From NCBI GenBank assembly GCA_013399305.1, contig VXAI01000096.1, positions 1,108,961 to 1,172,960 of the forward strand: 64,000 nt of DNA. The letters run 5' to 3'. This document shows positions 51,401 to 61,516 of this stretch, piece by piece. Position numbers and translations under genes: made by a program. Numbering within the stretch: the stretch's first letter is position 1; the number at the start of each line of letters is the position of its first letter. The notes beneath the pieces were generated by a model, which searched no databases, was not told the origin of the DNA, and worked only from the letters and a program-made list of their open reading frames with translations. The stretch comes from Rostratula benghalensis (lineage: Eukaryota; Chordata; Aves; Charadriiformes; Rostratulidae).

Positions 51401-54400
51401 GCAGGATGTTTCTGGGCACAGATCTACCCATGAATTAATGTTTCTTAAACGTTTTCCTTTCTTCTTTTTCCTTTCCTGTAGGGGTTTTATGATGAGGTGT
51501 CAAATCCTATGCTCGTAGATGTGGAATTAAACTACCCAGAAAATGAAATATCAGACTTAACTAAAAACAGTTTTAAGCACTTCTATGATGGGTCTGAGAT
51601 TGTGGTGGCTGGGCGCTTTCTAGACAACAACCAGAACAGTTTGACCGTAGATGTGAGAGGTGAAGGTGTAAGTATGGATTTCTTTGACTGAAGTAAGGTA
51701 CACAAAATGTCTGAATGTTCAAAGCTGGCAATACCTAAAATATTTGCTGCTCTTTCTTTACCTCACTGACAGGATGGGTTACTGAGCACGTGAGAAACTA
51801 AATGTGCCAAAGTCAATGCTTTTAAAACTGTGAGTTACTTGCCTAACTCAGTCAGGTGTACTGGGGGCTGTCTGGGACAGCTTTGTGCAGTGTGACTGCA
51901 TTAGCTTTGCTAACAGATATATAATCCTTTTACTTTCATCTCTAATACCCTAACCTAGTTCTTTCAGGAGGCAAGTGTTCAGTGTTCACAGATGCTAGTC
52001 TTCACTGGGTGAAGAAAACTGATAGATAAGATCAGATCCCTTCCAACCCTAAACCATTTTGTGATTCTATGATAAGGCAGATGAATATTCAAAATGCCTC
52101 CCCCTTAAAAGAAAGTCTGCTTCTAGTATGAAACGAGCGATCTAAATAACTCTCTAGATCTGGGTTCTTGAAAAGTATCTGCCCCTGATACTCAAGAAAC
52201 ACAACACAAACATGTTATAGATCACGTTATCATGAATACTTTGAACAGCATATATGCACCATATATACACCATGCACTACATATTAACTGTATTAGATAC
52301 ATTTCAAATACAAATAATGTATTATTAGTAAGTCAGCCAGCATATCTGCTTGCATAGGTTCCTGAATGAAATTGGCATCATAGAAGTTGTTTAAATCCTG
52401 AGTAGCCAAATTCTAATGAACAAAAATATCATGTAAATTTGGCAACTGCATGATATCCTACAGGATACACTATGAACCTTCAAAGAAGCAGTGGAACAAA
52501 GACCCTGATACAACACTAACAACTTCCTGGGCAAGTGCTGTGTAGGATCAGACTCTTTTTCAATTTTATAAGATTTTCAGATGTGAAGCCTTGACTTTGG
52601 GAGGTTCTGGAATTTCCTGGCTACTTATGAGCACCTTCCATATCCCTAACAGGCAAATGACGCCCTATCATATACTGTACAACAAGATGCTGAGCAAACA
52701 CCTGTAGCTTTCCAAGAACAAGATTATGTATTTGGAGAGTTCATTGAAAGGCTCTGGGCTTATCTCACCATTGAACAACTCTTGGAAAACCGGTAATTGT
52801 ATCTAGAATAACATCTTTGCTATGAACCTGTTAAGCCATTTGACTGGTACAACTTCTGGGACGTGAACCTGAAATTCACATCATGCTGAGGCGGTCAATG
52901 GGAAAGGGTAAAACTAGCAAGGAAAATCCCACAACATATTCTCCTCCCCAACCCCTCAGTGTTCCTATTTCAGGTTGCAAATTAAACAACTTTAAATTAT
53001 TGCAATTATAAAGCACAGTTTTGCCTGTTTATTGGCTGCCCAGTGGAATCAGAAGTGCTCCTAGACTGTAACAAATATTCCTTGTTGGTATATTAGCTGC
53101 AGAGGAATAACTTCACTTTAAAGAACAATATGTAATCCAGAGTTCAGTGAGTAATTTAGCAATCACTGATGCCAGGAGTCTTTACCTGTATTCAGTATTG
53201 CAGCTACAGGAGAAGAAAAGGAGAACCTCACAGCCGAAATCCTGGATCTCTCACTTAAATACAAGTTTGTAACGCCACTGACATCCATGGTGGTAACAAA
53301 GCCAGAAGACAATGACAATCAAGATGCAATTGCTGATAAACCCATTGAAGGTATAGACATTTTCACAATTTTACTCTATTTGAGAAGCCAAGTGCTTCTT
53401 TGATGTTGCCCTAATGGAAGAGGGTTGTGGGGGCACAAACTTAAACATGTATCTGAAAAATCTGCTTTCCAAACTTTGTGTATGGTTTCTGCAAGATTAG
53501 TTTTCCATTGTAGAGCTCATTTCCATCAAAACCCATCCTTCATTACTAAGTCATACAGGCAAAATGCTATAAATTCAAAATAAATGTATTTTAAGCTAAA
53601 TATATAAACTATTACATAAAAAAACCAACTCCAAACCCCAAGCAGCTATAATTTAATAATCCAGCTATAACGAGTTTATTTCACATCATGTTTCTCTTAT
53701 ATTTTTCTCTATTCTTCAGCTGAGGAGTAGATCTAGTAACAGCAGGATATAATGGGTTGTAAAAGGATGGAGATTCTATCTGTAAAATACAGCATCCGTA
53801 TATACTGCAGAAAGAGAGGCAATTGTACCGAGAGCGCAGTTTGTTCTCAACTCCCCAGATATTTTGGCTAAATATTAACTCCTTGCTCAGTAAAACACTG
53901 CGCTTTCGTACAGTTCAGCCTCTTTGTTTAACCTGTGCAAAACCTCTTCAGCAAAGTAAAGCAAATGCTACCCACCCAGTACTCTCCAAAGCCACCCTAC
54001 CCTCATCTCTCCCTCCTTCAGCAGGTCTGACACACCTCTTGTGAGGCTTTTCAATCTCTTCTATAAGCATTCATTATTCTTTCATGAAACCTTTGTTTAG
54101 TGCCCCTAAAAATTCCTCCCAGGCTCTGTACAGGCTCTCTGCTGGCTTCTAGATGAAAAACTTTACCTCTTGAATTTGGCAGAGTAACTTAAGGCATTTA
54201 AGCATAATAGAGATGCTTAGTAGAGGTTAGTAGGTTTTTCCTTCGACAGGAGTAAGTCCTGAAATTAATTAATTGCTAAGTGCCTTCAAATCTGAGTAAT
54301 TCTTCAGGTTTTCATAACATAATGACACTGACATAAAACCACTTCATGTCTGATTTAACATTCAAGTCACTATTCAGCAGGATGCCTTTAAAGTTTACAG

Positions 54401-57400
54401 CTGGTCTCCATAAGGTGCAAAAAACTTGTGTAAACATCTGACAGAAGTAGCGTCCCCTCAGAGTGATCCTTAGCTCTTTGCTTTCCCTTTCCAGATACTT
54501 GTGGTCCAAAGGCCCTTTTCTGAACCTCTTTTCAAGTTGGTCCTCTTTGTATATGGAAAGTATAGAGCTGTATAGGAGAAAATACTCCAAACGTTACTGC
54601 TGTGGGAGAAAATAATTTGTACATACCCTAGAGTCTGGAGTCACCAACAGGATCACTGAACCATCCAGTCAGTGTTAACAGAATGATGCAATGCCTTGAA
54701 AACTGTGAAAGAGTAAACCCAATAAGGAACATTTGGCCATGTGGAAACAGCATAACAATAAACCAATGACCAATAGTTCTCTTGTCATATGCATAATTAA
54801 CTGCAGTTTTGCTATTCCTCCACGTAATAGCTTTTTAACTTTTAGTGTGTTTCTGTTTGATCTACAAATACTGACTTGTATCATTGGGAAGAACTAGAAT
54901 TGTAAAATACTGAAGATACCTGGTTGACTTGTCCAACAGTTTTTAATTTGTTTTCTTAGAATATGTTTTAACAGGGTCAGAATCCTTCCTGTTTAACCAT
55001 ACAACTGAAATTGTAAATTTCTCTTTCTCCCTTTTATTTCTTACCTGCCCATGGTAACAGCTGAAGGTATGTACTTTTCTTATTAAATTTACTTAATTTT
55101 TTTGACCATTAGAGATTGATCACTCACTTATCCAGGATGCACTAGTTTCATAAAATTCTTGGTGAATAAATCAAGAACGTGTTATAACTAAATTAAAAGC
55201 TTTTCAGCTACAAAAAAAATGCAAATACCATTTTCAGCGTGGCTCCTCCCATCTCTGAGAAGCGTGGCATCCCACCATCACTAAATTCAGGCCCTGCAGG
55301 AGTCAGTTGCTCTGCGGGGTTAGTGCTGTTCACTCCCTGGCACCTGTGTGTAGCAGGGTCTCTCATGCAGAGGTGGCTTCACTGATGCTGTGACTGCCGC
55401 TTCTTCAGACACCTCTCCATAGCTTCAGATGTAAAAAGAGCAGAAGACTAGAAGAAGGTGGAAGGAGGTGAGTAAATCTTACTGAGCTCCCGGTAGCACA
55501 GTTTAGAACAAGACAGCCCAGAGAAATGGAAGAACAGGCTGTGCCAGCCCCTTCTAGAGCAAACCACCTGCCTGTCGCAAAGTAACATTTTTGCTAAAAA
55601 GTAGGGAGTGCTTTCTGCCTGCTCATGACATTTGCTGTGTTGCAGTACTAAATGAATCCCTTTGACTAAGTTTTTCTTCAAATCTTTAGAAATTTACACA
55701 TAATTACAAGACTTTGGAGCTGGTTTTGGTGGGAAGCAGTGGGAGAGATTGTCTCTTATTCTTTCTAGCCTCTGAAATAACATCTTGTTTCACCCACAGC
55801 ACGGGCTGGCACAGCTGTTATGCCGGGTAAGTCATTAGCTTAAGTTTTTGAATGCATCTGTCAAAGGGATCAGTTCAGACAACTGAAATTACCAAAGCCA
55901 TAGAAACTGCCTTTTCCTAAGTTTATAACTGTACTTTAACAAATACTACCAAATTCTTTTCACTGCTAAAACGTTGCTTGCTGCTAAAAATACGCTTAAA
56001 AGGTTGAACAATACCAGATGGAAAAGTTTCAGCTAAATAGCTCTTCAGGAGTAAATGCCAGTTCATCAAACCACCATTTTTTCCTGAAAGCTGTTTCCCA
56101 AGAACAGAGAATGGACTTGCGTTTGCATCTCCCTTGGAACTTTATAAAGCCAGGGACTGATGTCAGCATCTCTGGCTAAATAAATATGCTCAGTTACTTA
56201 TACAAAAAGATCTGTTTTATTCAAGAGAGAGAGAGACAGCTACTGACCCTTCAGATTGCTGGTTGGGCAACCCTAGAAATGGGAGAGTTAGTTTTAAGTT
56301 TTTGCTCTGGAGATTATTCTCAGCTCTCCCTCTGAATCTCTCTCTGGTTTTCTCAAGTCTTCGTTGAAAAGGCTTAGCTTTATTCCAGAGGAAAACAAAC
56401 GTCAAAACATCAAAGGTTTTCAATGGATGAAGTTTGGTTCACTTGCTGATAGACAGCTTAATCCTTAAATCTGAGACATTTGTGTCCTACAGATACATTA
56501 CTTGGGCCTTGTAGAAACCCTCAAAGCAATTTAGATGACAAGTGAAATCTATCTCCAAGGTGAATCTTTGCTTGATTCAAATGGGGCACATGTCATTCCA
56601 TGGACCATATGCTTTAAAAACTGGGATGGAATTAGCAATTTACATAGCATATTGACTTCCTGATATCTTACATGTACTGTGCAGATAACCTGTAAATACT
56701 CCAGTTTGATGTGAGTTTTTCCTAACTTTTTTTTTTTTAATTTACACTCTACAGCTCCACAATTAGCTTACCTACATAATGCACATCCCACGTGGTACAC
56801 TAGTGGTGAGTACTTGGAGTAGCGTCTGCTTAGATGGAGCACAGAAGGGAGGGAATTTAAATTGCATAACTCTTCTGAGTCTTTTAGGCAATTCCTTTCC
56901 ACAGATGCAGCCATTTTTTATTTCTAAGGGGCTAGTATTTTAATTTATACATCTCTAAATGTTTTTTAAAGATCACGTCATTGAGATTATTCATGGCCAT
57001 TTTCTTAGTCCTCCTCCCCCTTGCCAGGCTTTGTGTTGGTAACTTGCCTATTCTCTATTCAAGTGACCTTCCTGCCCTCAGTAGTATTTCCATGACCCTC
57101 AGAGAGCAGTTAGAGGTGGCCCTCCTGAACCTAAAATCCATGTGCCAAATTTTGCAGTGGTCAAGAGACACAGGATACATATCATGTACCTGGGGAAAGA
57201 TGAAGGGAAAAAGGATTTGTTTGTTCACTTTGGGGAGATGGAAGCAGCATCCTTGAGACCCCACCACTCCTTTGGAGGATGGGCTGGACTAAGTGGGGCC
57301 TATGGCTTGTGCAGGGATCAGTTCCTGCTAGTCCCCAGCATCAGCAATTCCATTGCCACAGTGTTACAAGGTCATGTGGAACACTGAACCTGTGTATCAC

Positions 57401-60400
57401 TATGCATATACCAGTGATTTGCTTTTACAGTTGATGGAGATCCACACTTCATTATATCAGTGCCACAGAAAGAAGATGCCATTTGTTTCAATATCAATGA
57501 AAATCCGGGTGCTGTGTTGAATTTAATACGTGACCCAGTTACAGGTGAGTTTTAAATTTTTTAGAATTATTATCAGGATACTTGTAACAAAATGTCATGT
57601 TTAAAGCAATTTCTCTGTTTCATGCTGTGTAAGCTTTATTCGCAGCAAAGTTAGGAGGAGTTCCTGTAGCTGTGATAGGGTACTCCTCCCATGTGTTCAC
57701 TTCTTGGAGCAAAAGGAATTTTTAAACTTTGTTTGAAAGCTCTGTGAGAGTTAAGATCCAGAACTTGTCTCAATGAACAGTAGTACAAGCAATGAAATAA
57801 TCCCTAGGTTGCCAGTTCATGGAATGCCTGGTAAAGAGAGACTGATGGCACAGAGGCTTTTGCGCCCATCACAGACTCTTTGCTCTCTAGGAAACAGTTA
57901 ACTTTTCTCAGTAAAGTGAGTGTTGTCTTTGTGGAAACCCACACAACAGACCCCAGAGCTTTACTCTACTTTGGCACAAACACACACAATAATTCTGATC
58001 TATTTTTCAACTCTCATTTCTTTCCTTGGGTTGTTAAATTTCCATTAGGCTCCTTGACATCAGTTGATCAGGTCCTATCTATGAACCCATACTTGATGTT
58101 TCCTTCTGTATTAGGCATCACAGTGAATGGAGAACTCATTGGTGACAAGATTGCAAATAACGATGCAAAGATCCAAAACACGTATTTTGGAAAACTTGGC
58201 ATTGCAAATAAGCACCAGGATTTAAAAGTGACAGTAACTCCTGAGAAGATCACAATTCAGAACGGGAATGAAAAAACAGGTTTCACCTGGCTGGACTCAG
58301 TCACCTTGCAACAGGAAGGGTAAGGCTTACAGAAAGAACATCAGGTCCTTTATTAGTTTCTACACTTTGTTTAGAGTTGATTAATGTAATTTTAAGATAG
58401 GTTGTCTAAATACATAAAAGCAACTGCTTCAGTCCTGATGGATTCTGCTGTCTGCTTTTTTGTGTAACCGCTGAACCGTAAATTCCTCTGCCTGGAGTAA
58501 GCGAGTGAAGAATTTTCCCTGATTTTCTACCACTATGACTAAGGTAAAACTAGATTTGGTGTTGTGCTTAATTTGCAAGGCAACAGTGTCTTGCAAATAC
58601 TTAAAGAGTAACTTTAACTTTAGACATAAGGTGTAATCTTTCAAAGACGGAATAACACGTGTAAACAATCTCCATTTTAAGAAATGGAAATTGTGATATT
58701 TATAGCATAGGTACATTTTGCCCTGTCAGCAAGTATATTTTTCGGGACATTTATCTGTTACAGAATCATTTCTACCTGTGCAAAAGGCACAGCATCTCCT
58801 CCTCATTTATGTTTATATTGTGTACCTGGATCAAGACCACTGCCTTCTCAAAGCAGGGCACTACAACAGACAGCACTGGAGCAAAACTCTTACTCAGAGA
58901 GCATACTGATTGTTTTACTATGACAGCCACATTGATATCACTCACACCATCAGAAGCAAATCTTTATCCTAGCACTAACCGAGACAGTCTGGGAGTTGTT
59001 CTTTCTGAAAAACAAAAGGAAGCAGGGTCAGGTAACACCCCAGGCAAGGAAGTGTTGGTTTTAGCAGTAATAGTTCTATCAGTATTATTTATCAGTAAGA
59101 TATTTTTATACCTTAGCACCAGGGGCTGTATCTACATATCACTAAGCTATCTGTGATTAATTGCACGTTAGAGGATGAGTTTAGGTAGAAACATCTTGCT
59201 GAAAAGTTTCAAAGCCAGTCAGCCTTTACAGCATAACTCAGTGTGAGTCTTGGACTGCCTGTGAACACACAGAGATACACAAGGACCAAACTATGCAGCA
59301 AAATCTCTAGTTTAAAGAACACTGAGCGAATTTTAAAGCCATATTTGTTTGCTTGTTTTTCCTTCTCAAGTTTCTTCTCATTGCTCTTAACTCTAGGAAG
59401 TGCAATGCCCTGAGTAATGTTTTCCTTTTCTCCTCAGCTTAACTTTGATAATTAATAAGAAAAAAAATCTAGTGCTCAAAATGGGAAGTGGCGCCTCATT
59501 TGCTATTGTTTTGCATCAAGTATGGAAGAAACATCCTCTCCACCAAGATTTCCTAGGACTGTATACACTGGAAAGTGACAAACTGTCAGAACAGACCCAT
59601 GGATTATTAGGTATGACTTCCTTTAATGTTTTTATGCTCATCTTTCCTTATAAGGCTACATAATGTGTAGATACAATCTTGTACTGAGCCCTTCTGAACC
59701 AAGATGGTGGAGGAAACTGAGAGGATGTTGATTGGCCTTATTAAGATTTCTGACAAAATACTTTGGGCCCAGACTGTATGTGTTAACTTCTCTTAAATTC
59801 CTCTGCTGCTGCTGAAATCCGTTTCATCCATTGTCCTCACTGGCGTCTTTAAAGCCCTTTTTCTCACTAAATCCCACCTAGAGGTCAGGTCTGTTTTCCC
59901 CCACTACTACTGTATTCCTCCATCCTTTTGGGTGGTTTTGATCTCTCCTTTCCTCTGTCACCTATCTCCTAAGCACAAGCACTCTGAGAAAATACATGTG
60001 TCTGCTTGGTCAAAATTTACCAAACCTCAGTTGTACGAAAATAAGTTTTTAAGGTCTATATTTTGATTAACTAGCATATATAAAAAATCACAGAATGCCT
60101 TGTATTGTCTAAGATTTTCCTCATGTTAAACAGTCTTTATTCTAGTAGAAGATGAAGCTGGTGATTCAGGGATCAAAATATTGACCCCACTGAGCCCTGG
60201 TTTCTGCCAGTGGAGTAGGTTTGTTGAAAAATACACAGTTAACAGCCATCTTCCATTGCCTTCTGATTTTCCCTTAGAAAATCAGGTTAGGGCAGGAAAC
60301 ATTAATTTTGGGTCAGTAAGTTTACTCACTGTGGGAAACTATGAACTGCTTCGAACTTACTCTTCTCCATCTTGGTGCACACTTTGAGGCCTGAGCAGCA

Positions 60401-61516
60401 CGAGCCAAGGTGTCAGTGGGAGCACACATTAGGTCCATGCATCACAGGAAACGCTGTATCAAAGCAGAAAAAGAGCAGAATAAGGAGGGAATGTGGTTTA
60501 TGCTTTCCTGCTGTGGTGTCCTCAGGCTAAAGGACTTCTCCACACAGAAGTTATTCAGCTATGGTATGAATTGCAGGAAGCAAGAAAATGGGAAAAGCCC
60601 ACGTGAGATGTGGGTAACTTTGACCCATCATCTTTGACTTTGTCCCTGACCATCAGTAATCTAAAATGTGTGCTCATTAGAGCACTCAAAGCACCAGCAG
60701 GATCTTGCACCAGCCCAGACAGGGAAAATGTGTGCAAAAGCTCATCCTGGCAGGAGTGTGAAATTTCCTTAGATGTCAGCCTTGTCCTGAGCATAATCAC
60801 ATCCAGAAATCTCTGAGAACAACACATGNNNNNNNNNNNNNNNGGAGAATATGTAATAAATACAACCGAATAGACAAGACACAAAGTGAAGATATCCTGA
60901 AGGATATCCAATTTTACTGTGTACTGGGAAGCTGGAATGTAGGTCCAGATGATTTGCTTAGAGTTCTGGTTTATAAAACATAAATAATACCAGAGGCATA
61001 CGTCCAGCCTTCCATGAAGTTTGGTGCTTGCTTATCCATTGAAAACCCTCAGGGGACATGGAAATCAGCACAGGAACATAGAAGTTCTGGGGTTTGTTGC
61101 GTTTGTTTCTGTTCTAATGTGTGCAACATGACTGAAATGGTAATTTTGTCTTCTATTTTTAGGACAGTTTTTCCACCCCATTGACTTCACCATACTTGAA
61201 ATTCATCCTGGATCTGATCCCAAGAAACCGGATGCCACAATGATTGTTAAAAACAAGGAACTGACCGTAACAAGGTAAAAAAAAAAAAAAAAATAATTAG
61301 GTCCTTAGTAAAGGGTTGGGAAAGACTAAAATCTTCCAAGTGCTATTCCTGCTCCCAGGCACCCACGGCTGTGTTTTCCCTTGCAGGGGCTGGCAGAAGG
61401 ATTACAGAACAGATCCCACCCACGGCCTTGACATTCCTTGCTGGTTCGTCCACAACAATGGAGCTGGGCTGATCGATGGCGTTCATACGGACTATATTGT
61501 TTCCAGTCTGTTTTAA
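39438..61516 (+). CDS. ITIH3: ITIH3-like inter-alpha-trypsin inhibitor heavy chain
   Basis: Secreted plasma protein whose heavy chain is linked by chondroitin sulfate to bikunin and transferred to hyaluronan in extracellular matrix. Exons: 39438-39527, 43594-43617, 44654-44820, 45669-45773, 46209-46371, 47240-47350, 47992-48117, 48651-48767, 49528-49696, 50026-50151, 50394-50575, 51482-51667, 52653-52792, 53196-53350, 55061-55066, 55800-55826, 56755-56805, 57431-57544, 58115-58319, 59438-59610, 61163-61274, 61387-61516. Phases agree; 892 residues (human ITIH3 890). A signal peptide (about 1-18) is followed by the VIT domain (about 35-165) and a vWA domain with MIDAS DISGS (289-293). DPHF (652-655) is the site where the propeptide is cut and the Asp is esterified to chondroitin sulfate; the C-terminal propeptide follows, ending [13 protein letters not shown]. 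Closest to ITIH3 overall, with ITIH1-like stretches. Confidence 0.93.
39528..43593 (+). other. ITIH3: ITIH3-like intron 1 (4.1 kb)
   Basis: Largest intron in the gene, between the signal-peptide exon and a 24-nt exon. It contains a 19-base C run and no recognisable gene. A missed small exon cannot be excluded, but phase is continuous without one. Confidence 0.7.
42762..42780 (+). repeat. Poly-C tract (19 C)
   Basis: Uninterrupted run of 19 cytosines, giving poly-G on the minus strand, in ITIH3-like intron 1. Length is likely variable and prone to assembly error. Confidence 0.9.
43594..43617 (+). CDS. ITIH3: ITIH3-like 24-nt exon 2
   Basis: Encodes KRNADNDV between a strong acceptor (CTCTTTACAG) and donor GTGAGT. 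It aligns with the KRSLPEGV-type propeptide end before the VIT domain in human ITIH3. It is in phase 0 on both sides, so skipping would not break the frame. Confidence 0.85.
47107..47200 (+). repeat. Degenerate TTGATATAAATTG repeat
   Basis: Imperfect AT-rich repeat with units such as TTGATATAA repeated about five times just upstream of ITIH3-like exon 47240-47350. No function seen. Confidence 0.6.
49778..49803 (+). repeat. (ATTT)n/(ATTTT)n simple repeat
   Basis: AT-rich simple repeat in the ITIH3-like intron after exon 49528-49696. Confidence 0.8.
52030..52074 (+). mobile_element. CR1 3'-end remnant
   Basis: ATCCCTTCCAACCCTAAACC followed by TTGTGATTCTATGAT resembles the extreme 3' end of avian CR1 elements. 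Only this tail is clear; any older upstream part has diverged. Lies in the ITIH3-like intron 51668-52652. Confidence 0.7.
55061..55066 (+). CDS. ITIH3: ITIH3-like 6-nt microexon (predicted)
   Basis: CTGAAG is flanked by a pyrimidine-rich acceptor ending GTAACAG and a consensus donor GTATGT. It adds Ala-Glu between KPIE and ARAGT, matching an AE dipeptide at the same place in human ITIH3 (GEDAEATP). Phase is unchanged by its use, so the protein reads through with or without it. Confidence 0.55.
60829..60843. other. Assembly gap (15 N)
   Basis: Run of N inside the intron between ITIH3-like exons 59438-59610 and 61163-61274. It does not touch a coding exon. Confidence 1.
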
